Origin: Triglochin maritima
Lineage: Eukaryota; Streptophyta; Magnoliopsida; Alismatales; Juncaginaceae
Assembly: GCA_963682175.1 (NCBI GenBank)
Contig: OY821777.1
Span: forward strand, 18,310,001 to 18,374,000
Reading direction: 5' to 3'
DNA length: 64,000 nucleotides
Shown here: piece after piece, positions 42,655 to 53,865 of the stretch
How positions within the stretch are numbered: position 1 is the stretch's first letter
Layout of the letters: the number at the start of each line of letters is the position of its first letter
The notes under the pieces: model-generated
Told to the model about the DNA's origin: nothing
The model's input: only the letters and a program-made list of their open reading frames with translations
Databases searched by the model: none
Made by a program: the position numbers and the translations under genes

Positions 42655-44078
42655 TGGATCTAGGTGAGGTGGTGCAACAGGTGGATTGGGGCTAAGTTCC
42701 AGACTGGAATCTAGATGAACTCGTGAGAGTCGATTACTCAAGTCCCGAATCCAAATCTGAGTGCACCGGGCTGAATCAATTTTTGAATTCAAATTCGAAA
42801 TTTAAATTCCAAATTTAATTTCAAGAATTAATTACAATTTTTTTTAATTTTCGTTTTTTTTATGTTTTTTTTTCAAAAGGGAAACAAACAATAGAATGGG
42901 GCAAGATGAGAAAGGAATCCTAATCTAGAGAATTTAGGTGAGAAGAGAAAGAAGACTCAGATGAGAAGGGAAACCTAACTCTAAAGATAGAAAGAGGGTT
43001 GGTCAGAAAATTCCTAAGAGAGCACGGTTCAAACAATCCTAGACCTAGTGTCGCTTAGATCTAGACGACTCCTAACTGGTTGAGTCGAATTGATTCGCTT
43101 GATTCACCTCCCTCACTAATCAAACCAACTTGGCCAGGCCGTGTATAGCTAGTGGGGGCGCTTCCGACAGAGTCGGTGCCAATTAGACAACCACTTCGCT
43201 TGGAAGACTTACGTCAACACAAAAACACTTTCTAGACACCAAATTAAATTCAATCGGCTTCAGGTCATAGCAAGTCAAACCAATTCTTCTCCTTAAATGA
43301 GTCCGAGTCCTTAGGGGTCAATGTCTAATTGATTTTAATTTAAGGCTTGGGTGACACTTTGGGATTGTTGTTTGTGGGCCACGGAAGGGTGATGAAATCC
43401 CCACCGTATCTTTGCCTACGGAGTTGCCCTTAAGATAGTTTAACTTAGATCTAGCAAAGATAGTCAAACAATGGTCTTTAATTGGGGGCAATTGCAAGGT
43501 TGTATGCAAACTAAATTATATGCTTAAATGCAATCGTTAAAACGCGATACGTACCTTGCCTCCAGCACTCTTCAACAAGAATTAATTTGCAAGAATTTAG
43601 CAAGAATAATGCATACAAAACACTAGATGATGCATGCACTAAGGCCTTTCTAATTTTGCCAATTTTAGGTCAGAGTTGAATTATTGCCAATTATGGAATT
43701 TTTCCCTAACACATGCAGTTCTATGAAAAGGAAATTTTCTGAAACTAGAAATTACGAGGAAAAAGGCAACAAAGGTTACCTACGCAATGCTCAGTCGGGG
43801 TCGCCGCCCGCTCTCGAAATTTCAGTAGCTCCACGCGTCCACCCAGAGATGGTGCTAACCCTAGAAAAATTTGAAGCCCAGATGCTTCAATTGTGCGGCG
43901 ATTCCGCCACAGGTTCCTCTTGATGTGCGGCGATTCCGCCGCCCTTGTTTCTCAGACTGCGCTCAGTTTTCGCCGCGCGCTCTGTTGTCTCCTGAAACAC
44001 AAATCCAAATAGTTAGATCGCGCACAAGATAAACAGAATAGAATCGAAATCAACAAAAAAAACAAAATCTGCGTCGCC
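42655..44078 (-). other. Leader of A4
   Basis: Non-coding. Palindromes lie at about 43894-43910 (one arm altered, GCGGCGATTCCGCCAC) and 43926-43942 (GCGGCGATTCCGCCGC). Confidence 0.7.
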
Positions 44079-44096
44079 TCCCCGGCAACGGCGCCA
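44079..44096 (-). other. Primer binding site, tRNA-Asp type (A4)
   Basis: Minus strand TGGCGCCGTTGCCGGGGA, an exact match to the A1 and A2 sites. Confidence 0.9.
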
Positions 44097-44102
44097 AAAA
44101 CT

Positions 44103-45327
44103 TGATGAGAATTAAATTTATACCGCAAGTGCACGGCGTCAATGAAGACGTGGCATATACGGGTCGAACACAAGGAGGGAGAGATTCTGTGATTAGTGTG
44201 ATTTTCGATTAAGGGGAAGGAGAGAAGAAATAATTGGGTTTTGAGATTTTTGGGTTTTAATTATCTAAAGCAAGAACAAGAACAATTAAAACTAAAACAA
44301 GAACAAAGAGGTGAATTCCGTCGGGTGGAGGTTTAAATTTAAGGTTTAGGTTAGAGAATTTAGAAACTTATAATAAATCATATTAGTTATGAAGCATTAC
44401 ATGATAAATGATTTAACATAAACTCAAGTAATCAAAATAGACTAATACGAACTTAAAATAATAACATTTATTCGTCTTCTCTTCACCCTAAATCCGTCAC
44501 CTCCACCCTTTGGAAAGAGTTAGAAACTCATGGAGGGAGGAAGAAGGGCTCCTTGAGACATTACAAAAGAAAACTAAAAGTAAGAAATAAAAGACAGAAT
44601 TTTATTAATGAAAAGAGGAATACAAAACTAAGATTAAGAATAAAAACTACCACCAAAGACTAAGGACCCTTCTAACATCGTTCTTGGGTCTATTTATAGT
44701 TGCTACAAGGGATCTAGGTATAATATTGGAAAGTACACGTGTCCAGACACGACTGGACAAAATTGGAGCACACGGATCGACTAGGGGGTGGCGTTTCCGC
44801 CGCACAATGTATGTGATATGCGGCGATTTCGCCGCACAATCTTCTCTGATTTAATCCGGATTTTGGTTGAATGTTTATGGTATGATTTGATCCTCCTTTG
44901 CGCGTCTGGATGATTTCTTTCCATTCTTTTGAGCTCCGGATTAATTCCTTTATAAGTTTGGAGATTTACATTGATTTTTCTTTAGATTTTCTCCAAGATA
45001 ATATTTTGGTGCTTTAATTGCAATTAGGTCCTTGACTTTTTGCAGTTAAGTCCCCGGCTACTTTTGTGCTTAAGTCCTTGTTCTTTTTGCAATTAGGACT
45101 TGAATGCTTTTATGCTTGGATACATTTCCATTCGTAACCCGATAATCTTGAACTTGGTCTTTATGATAGAAATGAGTCTTTTGCACGCGTTTATGCTCGG
45201 GATGTGGGTAAATTGCATTCAGGTCCCTGTATTCTGTAAATAAGACTAAACACATACCTTAGTAGCATTTATTGATGTAAAAGTAATCTAAATGAAAGAC
45301 ATATGATGCAATGTATGCAATGCATCA
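44103..45327 (-). repeat. 5' LTR of A4
   Basis: 1225 bp, TGATGAGAATT...GCATCA in plus view. Minus-strand TATAAATA lies at 44691-44698. U3 palindromes near 44788-44839 (GGCGTTTCCGCC and TGCGGCGATTTCGCCGCA). Confidence 0.92.
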
Positions 45328-45617
45328 CGCACCAACAGAGGGAGGAAGAGAGCTACGAGAGAGAGAGAGAGTTGTGAGGGAGAGAGCATCGAGGGAGAGA
45401 GAGGGAGAGAAGATTTCCCCCCAAATATCCTCCCCCCTTCAATCCACACCATCCATTCCACCTCTCCATCTCAACCACACATCCACCCAACTTCAATCCA
45501 AGCCCTCCATCCATCTCCTCTCAATCTCAGCCATCCATCTCTAATCCCCTCTAATCACCACCTAATCAACCACAAAGCACAATTAGGATTAGGATTAGGC
45601 TAGAATCCTACACTCCC
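45328..45617. other. Filler DNA of unknown origin between A4 and gag of B
   Basis: GA-rich stretch (GAGAGAGAGAG, 45355-45410) followed by a C/T/A-rich stretch (CCATCCATC, TCAATCC words) and ATTAGGATTAGGATTAGGC. It does not match Gag, LTR or leader sequence elsewhere in the window. It resembles a plant 5' untranslated region in composition, so it may be captured host DNA, but I cannot identify it. Confidence 0.4.
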
Positions 45618-46334
45618 ACTGCATGGTTTTCTCAACGAGGTCTTCTAGGAAAGCTCATGCCTCCCTTTCATCCTTTCCTAAGAACTCTCCTTAACACATT
45701 GACTCAAGGAGCGTTCGGGATGGGATGTGAAGACCCTCGTAGACAATCTGACAAAGGCATCATAACTCGATGTCATGGTAATGGCACGAATATAGTAGCT
45801 CCTTGAACCTCTCTAAGTATGCATTAAATGATTCGGTCTCATGTTGATAAAACGAATTGATTTCGTTCCTCAATTTTTGAGTCCGATGATTTGGAAAGTA
45901 CTTCTTGAGGAATGAAGATTGAAATTCATCCCAAGTCCTAAAGGCATTCGCCTGGTTGCTATACAACCACTTCTTGACATCATCCTTTAGTGCAAAGGGG
46001 ACAAGCTTAAGATGGATGGAGTATGTGCTAAGTTGTTGCAGCTTGAACATAGTACAGACCTCCTCAAATTCCCTGATAAAGATATAGAGGTCACCCTTCC
46101 CAGTGAAGTGAGGGAGCATGGAGATAAACTGAGGCTTAACCTGAAAGTGCTTCCCATTCGCCTCTGGCAATAGGATGCAAGAAGGTAGAACAGTACGACT
46201 CGGGTATTATCGATCGCGAAGGGGAATGGGAACCTGGGGCACCAATTGAAGAGGTTGTAGACCCCCACCTTCTGGATCAGAGGGTGTGGAAGGCCGAAAC
46301 CTGAGTCATCGTCGTGTGGTCCACGACTCGCCAT
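45618..46334 (-). pseudogene. gag: Gag N-terminal part of B
   Basis: Starts at ATG 46334 (MASRGPHDDDSGFG). A frame change lies near 46270 and a TAA follows in IPLRDR*YPS, where A-family Gag has TLRDRCYPAM. It then runs CILLPEANGKHFQVKPQF, FALKDDVKKWLYSNQANAFR and FLKKYFPNHRTQKLRNEI, and ends in LEDLVEKTMQWE at 45618, the point equivalent to A-family MQWDN. The downstream 200-300 bp of gag is replaced by A4 and filler. Confidence 0.85.
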
Positions 46335-47543
46335 CGTCTCGGGACGGTGTAGGACACGGGACGAGGATGTGTTCGAAAAATCGACAATCGAAGACAAATC
46401 GATGTCGTATCTCGTCAAACGACCCGCAACGCCTCGTGACCACACTGACATGCACAAAGATGCGCACCCACACGAGTCAGACGAAAAATAAAGAATTTTT
46501 TTAAACAACTAAAGCAGAAGGTGCGCGAAGGATAAGACGGGAAGACACATATGAGAGGGAATGACTCAGGAGAGAAAGGAAGAACTCTTTATGCTACGGC
46601 GGGTAGGTACTGGTAGAAGCACACAAGCAAGCAAGACTCAAACAACCTAAGGTCACTATAGGTCCTTACAGCTAGACGACGCCTAACTACGAGGTCATGC
46701 GGCCTCAACACGCCTCACCTCCCTACGATGAAAACCACAAAGCCCAGCAAGTGAGCCAAGATCCGGAAATTTCGTCTCTCCTACTACCGACAGAGTGGAC
46801 GACGCCGATCAGGCCATGACGGTCGTGACCGGATCACTCTCCTAATGCGCCCGAGATCCTTAGGGGCCATTGTCTACTTGATTTTAAAGTTACGCTCTTG
46901 ATTAGTAGGATTTTTGGGGCAAGGAAAGGGTGATGAAATCTCTCACCTTATCTTATATGGGACAACCCCTCCTTAGTAGCATTTTGGAGTCTTAATCTAG
47001 AAAACAACTCTCCAAACAAACTCTCAACTCACACTTGTTGCAATGCACTTCCTACTAACTAATGCATGGTCCTACCAAATGCATGAATGAGAGTAGGAAA
47101 TGCGTACCTCACGCCAGTGCTCAACAACTGAAAGTAAAGCTAAAACAAAAGACAAACTACGTGTCTAAGTCAAGTATATGATGCATGACCTAAACAAGCA
47201 AGAATGCCTAGTCTTTTGCTTTGGGTTTTAGTGGCCAAATTGATTAACAGGGGATTGATTATTGATCTGGGGACAAACTACATGTCAAAACATGCCAAAT
47301 TGAGCCCCAGACAACTATATCAACTATATAAGTAAACCAGAGAGAGAACAAGGAAAAGGAAGCTCATCAGAACGTCAGTTGGCGGTCTCAGGTCGCTGAT
47401 TGGCGGTCAGTGCTGCTCTGTTTGCCTCCAAACATCTCCTGGTGACTTCCTTTGATATTTATAGCCTCCTGAAACAAAGACAAACTACAAACAAAAGATT
47501 AAATTCACTCGAATCGTCCAAACCAGAGTCTGGACCGAGCACC
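46335..47543 (-). other. Leader of B
   Basis: No gene. Contains a block shared with C (46620-47420). Two imperfect palindromic words lie in tandem near 47374-47410 (GTCAGTTGGCGGTC and GTCGCTGATTGGCGGTC), related to the U3 palindrome GACCGCCAATTGGCGGTC of the same family. Confidence 0.65.
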
Positions 47544-47561
47544 TCCCTGGGAACGATGCCA
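47544..47561 (-). other. Degenerate primer binding site (B)
   Basis: Minus strand TGGCATCGTTCCCAGGGA, 14 of 18 positions matching the tRNA-Asp site, six bases from the LTR end. Confidence 0.75.
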
Positions 47562-47567
47562 AAAACT

Positions 47568-48964
47568 TGTTTAAATCGTTTAAAATACCACAAGTGCACA
47601 GCGTCGTTGAAGACGCGGGAAATACAGGTTGATCCACGGGAAGGTGAGTAGGTTCTTGTTTTAACAAAATCAAGTGGTGGAAAGAGGGGAGTAGGAATAG
47701 ATTACAGTAACTAAACTACACTAAACTAGCACGAAACAATCAAAGAAGATGAAAGCACAAGACAAAATAAAACTAAACTAAGTGTCTAATAAAAGGAAAC
47801 TGGAAATCAGGAAAAGCGACCCCTAAGGGGTGGAGTGAATGCACACATGCAATAAGATAGGGAAGAATGCATTCAATTGGCATAAATGTAAGTAGCGTTT
47901 TCATGTATAGGAAGTGTCTAATGATTATGGCAAAACCTATCAATCCAATCACTACCTAGTTGATTAACATTCACATACACGAGTTGGTTATTTCAGAACC
48001 TAAACAAGTATGGGAGGTGTCTAATAGTTGTGGCAAAACCCATCAAGTGAAGTGTTCTACTCTAAACAAGCAAGCATACATTCACATTTATCAACACATT
48101 TCAAAATAAAGCATTCATTTCCATTCTTTATTGCATGTACAAACATCATCTCCACCCCCCAAAGGGGGATGGAACAACTCACACATTATTAGACTAACAT
48201 GCATATTAAGGAGAGAAAACATGCTAATTAATTCTATAATGATTAAAACAAACAAAGTTAACTAAGCATGCATAAATTGAAAAGAGACATTATGAATAAA
48301 CTAACCAAACATCTTTTATTACTCACTCACATTACAAGTAGCATCTCTCCACCAGAGTTTTGCTCCAAGGCTTTACTCATACTTGAGAGGGATGGCCACA
48401 AAAAAAAGAGGAGATGTCTTACAAAGGAGGAGGATGAGTTCTATTTATAGCCATAGAAAAAGGTAACCCGGAACAATCCCCCGGTATTGGACTAATGCAC
48501 TACTAAAAATGGACATAAAACACTCTAATACATTACCCGCCTAAATCTTATCGGATCCGGAGAAGAACCGACCGCCAATTGGCGGTCTATGGACTCTGGA
48601 TCGGGTCTGGATTTGGAGTGGGCTTGTCTGACATGATTTCTTCGTGTGTGATGCACCCTAGTTGGTTGTTGGAGTTTATGCCCGAATCAAATTGCCAAAA
48701 TACTCCTCATGATGGTGTGGAGTTTCTTGATTTGCTCGTTGGTCCTTTTGGTTTACATCTAGGTCCTTCTCTCTTGCATCTCAAATTCTCAATCCATAAG
48801 TCTTACAACTCAGTCTTTTTTCTTGCTTGTAGGTCCTTTTTGTGCCTCTTCTCCTCAAACATGTTTATTCCTGAAACTTAAACATAAAACTCGTTACGTA
48901 TCATTGTTTAGGTGAAAGATAACAAATATAAGACACAAATGTATGCATGATATGATGTCAATCA
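47568..48964 (-). repeat. LTR shared by B (5') and B2 (3')
   Basis: TGTTTAAATCG...GATGTCAATCA in plus view, 1397 bp. The perfect palindrome GACCGCCAATTGGCGGTC lies at 48570-48587 and minus-strand TATAAATA at 48442-48449. Left side: primer site of B. Right side: polypurine tract of B2. Confidence 0.85.
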
Positions 48965-49425
48965 AATACCCCCACACCTAACTTTTGCTAGTCCCGAGCA
49001 AAACAAAGAAATAGAAATATGAAAGAAAGAAAAAAGCATACGTAAAACAAGGAAATCCTAACTCACTTTTGTAGGAATCACGGTTGCACCTAGCACGTGC
49101 AACAAGCCGTTACACCTCATGTCGGCAAGGAGGATGAGTGTTGTCTCCTAAGGGTTTTCAGCGGATACACCCACAAAATACGAACATAGACGCATTATTC
49201 AACCTAGAAACATGACTCGCTCGATTCATTTTCATCGATCATTGGACATGGTAATTCTACGGGTCGACTCTACATATGTAATCAGTCCACACACCTAGCC
49301 TAATGAACCATTCGTGCAAATTAATTAAGGACTTAAGTGAAATACAAGGACAAGGGTAACATCCTCAAGTGACACAAAGTGTAAAGTTAATTAATGTTCT
49401 TATTTGCATTACCATATCTAGCTAT
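48965..49425 (-). mobile_element. B2: 3' internal fragment of a B-type element
   Basis: Polypurine tract, TTTTGCT/AGCAAAA hairpin (48983-49003), the GTTGCAC segment, the CTCC/GGAG segment, then sequence like 32060-32290. It stops near 49425, where plus-strand element D begins. Confidence 0.75.
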
Positions 49426-49674
49426 AAAGACCTATAGTGACCCAAGGTTGATTGAGTCGTGTTTGCTAGATTGGGCTTCTACCCTCACCCTTTACCCATG
49501 CTTCCTTTAGGGATTCTTCCCTTCTCCTCTGAGTCATCTTCTTCTCACCTACTTCTACGTTCTAGTCTCCTCCCCTTTACACTCTCTATAAACGTTTTAG
49601 GGTCGAGTCGAGCACTTTTTGCGAGCTTGGCCTCGTGGTGTTGAGAGTGGTAAACTCAAGAGTACTGTGTTGAG
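49426..49674. other. Unassigned sequence at the start of D
   Basis: About 250 bp with C/T-rich text and no recognisable motif; perhaps leader or upstream gag of D, or filler at the B2/D junction. Confidence 0.3.
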
Positions 49675-50612
49675 ATGGATGGTTACATGGGAGACCATCC
49701 ATTTCATGGTGGGAACCAGGACTATTCTACTTGGTATTCTGGACCCATGCATCGTGGGGTGTCTCAGACTAACACCTAGTATGGTTGGGACAATCTTAAT
49801 GTTTATCCAGAGCAATGTTCAAATTGGGGTAACATGAGAGTGACACTGACTACTAGACCACCATCTAGTTGTGTTGGATCATATGTTGGTAAACAAACTA
49901 AAACATTACAAGAACCTTTGGTGTCTTTCATGCGTGCGGTAGCGGATATAAGTGTACCGGCGGCTCCAGTATCCATACAGTGTGACTGTTGCAGGTTTAG
50001 TGATCACGTTATTGGGGAATGTCTTTATGTTACCCCAGAGCCTGAGTATGAGCATGCCTTTTTTCAAAATGCTCAATGTGACCTTTACGCATCTGCGTAC
50101 AACCCTAGAGGGATGGATTCATGGGGAGATAATATTGATTCAAATTTTTATACATCATACCCACCCCATTATTCTCCTCCTGATTACCCACATCCCTACC
50201 AACCACCACCTATGACCACATGGACTAATTCTCAACCTATTAACACCCAACCTACAAACTGACAATCAAAATGTGAACTTCAATGTTGACACCACTTAAA
50301 AAATTGAAGTTCATTGAAACCACTTAAAATTTATTATAGTCTAACTTGAATTCCTTGCAAACTATGGAAATGCAAGTGAGTCAAATGACACAACAATTAC
50401 GTGAACGTGAGGAGGTGGCCTTTCATGTCAACATAAGGATTCATCTTGTGATATCGAACCACCACCACATCCACAAATTCAAAGCACAATATTCCAAAGT
50501 CAAACTCCTAGTCAGTCTGAGGGACTTGAGGTTTCAATTCACGATCACTTGGTGGGGGATTCAATTCAAATTGCTAATAACATGGACCAGTTTCATTGAG
50601 GACAATATATGA
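49675..50612 (+). pseudogene. gag: Gag C-terminal part of D with CCHC knuckle
   Basis: From ATG 49675 (MDGYMGDHPFHGG, a Gly/Tyr-rich stretch), with a TAG near 49771, the same frame continues to 50262. It includes a CCHC knuckle CDCCRFSDHVIGEC and a Tyr/Pro-rich tail (YTSYPPHYSPPDYPH). Further on, in another frame, MEMQVSQMTQQLREREE (from about 50364) matches the A-family LETQVSQLAQIVGERE heptad stretch. The N-terminal Gag core and the protease are absent. Confidence 0.65.
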
Positions 50613-51689
50613 AGTAAGTGTCGGGGGTGCTTTACATTTGTATATATGTGGAGTTAAGTCTTTTTCACTATGTTTTTCGGTTTTCTTTTGTGTGTATTGT
50701 TTAGGTCATGTTAGTGTGCTGCATTTAATATCGATATATATGTTTTGCATGATCATTGGGTGACTTGTCTTCTTTTGCTTGCCTAAGTGCTTTAAATTTG
50801 TCATTTCTTTCTAAATCTTCATGAGTTTGCGAAAAAAAATATTTTGTAGGTTTTGCATGTGTTTAGCATGTGCAAAACCGTTCAGAGGTGAAGTAAAAAG
50901 AAACTCCCAAAATTGACTTAAACATGATGCATCAGGATATCTAGTATATCGGCTTTAGGTCTTATCTAGTCATTAGGATGCACCCCGGTTTTCCCTCGAG
51001 GGAGAGTAATCATAGGGTTATAGTACTCAAACAAATAAAGAATTCCACCCTGAACCTAGTTAGTTGAATAATTCGTGTATGTTAATATAAGGAAGTTTGT
51101 TGTAGTCAGTGACCCTTAAACTCCTGTTGTGAAACCTCAAGTGTAGGGGTTTTGGTTCATGTTTAGAGAAGAAATAAGTGAGTATGGTGCTCTCTCTTCT
51201 CGCACAGCTCCTATCACTCGGGAAATTAGGTCCGAGTTGACTTAATACCTGATGCTTTCGAGTCATCTGTCTTAGGATGCACTGACCGAACTCCCGTTAC
51301 ATAGGTAGTAGGGACCGTCCTATGTGGAGATTTGGGGGAAGGTGTACGTGATAGTGTAAGTCCTCATAGGCAACGATACAAAAAACCTGACCATGGGAAA
51401 ATTACACACCAACTAGTAGAAAATGAAATGAAAAAGAAAGAGAAGAACAAAAGAGGAAAAAAATGAATACAAATAAGAACCTTATTGGACTTTACACTTT
51501 GTATCACCTAGAGGATGTTAAGGTTGCCCATGTCTTTAACTTAAGTCCTTAATTAACTTGAATGAATGACTCATTAAGCTAAGTGTGTGGACTGGATACA
51601 TATAGAGAGGTGGCCCGTAGGATTACCGTGTCCAATGATCGACAAAAGTAAGTCCGACGAGTCGTGGTTCTAGGTTGAATAATGCATCA
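50613..51689 (+). other. 3' non-coding region of D
   Basis: Shares with B and E the TTAATATCGATATAT word (50727), the GCACCCCGGTTTTCCCTCGAGG text (50970-51000) and the GATGCACTGACCGAACTCCCGTT block (51274-51300). No conserved reading frame. Confidence 0.55.
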
Positions 51690-51910
51690 ATGTTCAAATT
51701 TTGTGGGTATATCCACTGAAAACTCTTAGGAGACACCACTCCTCCTCCTTGTTGACAAAGAGGTTTAACGTCTTGTTGCACGTGCTAAGTGCAACTGTGA
51801 TTCCTACGAAACTGAGTTAGGATTTCCCTATTTTTCGTATGTTTACTTTCTTTCATTTTTCTCTTTCTTTGTTTCGCTCAGGACTGGCAAAAGTTAAGTG
51901 TGGGGGTATT
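51690..51910 (+). promoter_or_regulatory. Structured block and polypurine tract (D)
   Basis: GGAG/CTCC segment (51741-51760), perfect GTTGCAC/GTGCAAC arms (about 51774-51794), a weakened terminal hairpin TTTCGCTCA/CTGGCAAAA (51872-51892) and GTGTGGGGGTATT ending at 51910. Confidence 0.6.
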
Positions 51911-53446
51911 TGATGAGTAGCATATCATTCATCGCATTCATACTATATATCATTTATTTTACCCCAATATTGTGCTACTCGAGTTGTTGTTTGTAGTGTT
52001 TCAGGAGTTAGGTAATAAAGAAAAGGAATGGATCAAAAAGGACCTGAATGTAACAAGAATGGAATAAATTGAAGACTTCTGAACCTATTTGTAATGCATA
52101 AGCACTGGATTGCAAATCAGGAAGGACTCAAATGAAAACCCGGAGGGACCTGATTGAGAAGTACAAAATAATGTGACACATGACTTGAGTCAGATTAGTA
52201 TTTCTCCAATTAAAACTAATCGAGTAGAAACAGTGGACCAGAGCTTCACCCAACGTGACAATAGAAGAAATAAAGCAGAAGACAAAATTTCAACCCAATT
52301 GGATCAATTTGATCCACCACTGGCGGATCAAACTGGTCCAAAGGGTCTCCAATTTTGTCCGTGGGTCGGGTATTCAGGTCAGAGCATTCTAGGACCATCA
52401 GATTTGATTTAGAGCCGTCCGATTACTTCCATATTAATCCTAATAATGTATTAGTCCATATATACAATTGTAATCCCTCATCTCCAAGATTTCTTCTTGC
52501 TCCTCTATTAGTTTAGGTTTTATTTGCTGCTCATTAGTGTAAGAGGAGGAGAAGAAGAATGAAAGTTTGTAAGCTTTCATTTTAATATAGTGTAGTCTTG
52601 TTCTTTATCTTGATGTCTTTCATTTGAAGTTATTTCCTTTGTGATTGTTTTCCTTCAGCTCATTTTCTGAATTTTGCATTATGGTTTTGGGTTGTTTTAT
52701 GCTTTCTTTAGTTTAAAGATGAGTAGACAATAGTCCATCCCCATTGGGGTGGAGAAGAAAGTTTTGTGATTATGTGATGTATTAGTATGTGTGTGTATGT
52801 GTTTGTTAATCCTACCTTTGAACCTCACATGAGTTTCATAACCATCTAATGGGATTTTCACTCTTATCATTGATGTGTTCATGCTCTTATGTGAAGCTTA
52901 GCACATGCTTAGACTCGTGGGCCTATTTTATGGGGAATGATGAGGTGAGAATAAGGATGGAGTGGAAGAAGTAAACATGACATGTGCACGCATGTGTTCA
53001 TGTTAGTCTCATCCTAATTATTGTCTTGTATGTTTTAATGATTGTGTCAAATTTTATTTCATGTGGAGACAAAGTTGGATGTGATCATTTTACATGTGCT
53101 CACATTAGCCTTATTTTAATTATTGTATTGTATGTTTTAATGATAATATTTTATCTTATTTGGTTTATGGATTTCATGTATTACATGTTGTGATGACCAC
53201 AATTGAACACACACACTACACATATTTTCATTTTCCGCATTCATTCTCTACCCCCTAAGGGGTTTTATTTATCGTTTGTTTTTTATTTTACTCGCATCGT
53301 AATTTAATTCCGGTCGCATCCCTCTTTCTCTTCTTCTCCCCCACTCTACTATTGTAGACTTAGACTCGCACGCGCTCCCTGTGGACTCAACCAGTACTTG
53401 TCACCGTTTAATCGTGGTCGTACACTTGCAGTATTATAACTCATCA
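51911..53446 (+). repeat. 3' LTR of D
   Basis: TGATGAG...CTCATCA termini, 1536 bp. A GATCC...GGATC near-palindrome lies at 52311-52329, at the place of the U3 palindromes of the other families. Ends with GTACACTTGCAGTATTATAACTCATCA-type text also seen at A-family LTR ends. Confidence 0.8.
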
Positions 53447-53865
53447 ATCATCTTACGTGGGACATGTGCGTCCTGAGCATGACAAAATCGTCCTTATGTG
53501 GGACATATAACGGTCTAACACTGAAAAACAATCATTCATGGAACAGATAAAATTGAACTGCGCATTAATGGTCTAACACTCAGAAACAATAATCAATAGC
53601 AATTTGATATGTTGCTAATTAAGTTGGTTAAAAAATGGTTCAGAAATGGAACATGGGAAGTTCACTTAACAAGTTAAATTGTACAATATACTAATTATCT
53701 AGCACTCAAAAATCATCTGCAATAGGATTGGTGCAAGTTCTTCGGTTGTGGTGTGTTCTACGCTAGCAATAGTCGCAGATAATAGCTTCAGGTTCGTGTT
53801 CTTTTGAGGGAATTCTCTTCTTCTTCCTCCTACCACAACTTGGTTTCGCTACCCAAGGTATTATC
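53447..53865. other. Older flanking sequence right of D
   Basis: 53447-53640 is similar to 21400-21640 on the same strand (GAGCATGACAAAATCGTCC, ATTAATGGTCTAACACTC). No gene. Leads into the MuDR-like pseudogene. Confidence 0.45.

Larger units (their letters stand above)
38850..45327 (-). mobile_element. A4: gag-pro element inserted in gag of B, 3' LTR folded back
   Basis: 5' LTR 44103-45327, primer site 44079-44096, leader, gag-pro (40220-42654), 3' region, structured block (39133-39330), then a 3' LTR cut down to its first ~240 bases (about 38895-39132). These are joined to a 38-base copy of the LTR start in opposite orientation (38850-38887). No target duplication is visible (GTGGT left, CGCAC right). 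Target gag sequence is missing on the right, so the insertion site was rearranged. Confidence 0.88.
30479..48964 (-). mobile_element. B: old full-structure Athila-like element hosting A4
   Basis: From the right: 5' LTR 47568-48964, degenerate tRNA-Asp primer site (47544-47561), leader, gag N part (45618-46334), insertion of A4 with filler (38850-45617), gag C part and protease (37380-38849), RT, RNase H and integrase (34545-37337), env-position ORF (33183-34258), 3' region and structured block, 3' LTR 30479-31847. The LTRs differ at many positions and in length (1397 and 1369 bp), and every gene has stops or frameshifts, so B is much older than A3 or E. The 5' LTR is followed by another polypurine tract (B2), so B is also part of an LTR-sharing tandem. 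Confidence 0.88.
49426..53446 (+). mobile_element. D: plus-strand Athila-like element, 5' half missing
   Basis: Gag remnant (49675-50612), GAGGACAATATATGAAG motif plus G-run (50599-50630), a 3' region with blocks shared with B and E (50700-51560), structured block (51690-51892), polypurine tract and 3' LTR (51911-53446). No primer site or 5' LTR, and no protease, RT or integrase. Confidence 0.75.

Noticed and set aside
45582..45600. Telomere-like repeat (ATTAGGATTAGGATTAGGC)
   Set aside because: Only about three units, and the unit GGATTA differs from the plant telomere TTTAGGG.
52984..53193. 69-residue Ile/Leu-rich frame in LTR D
   Set aside because: Formed by a local duplicated AT-rich segment inside the LTR; not present in related LTRs.
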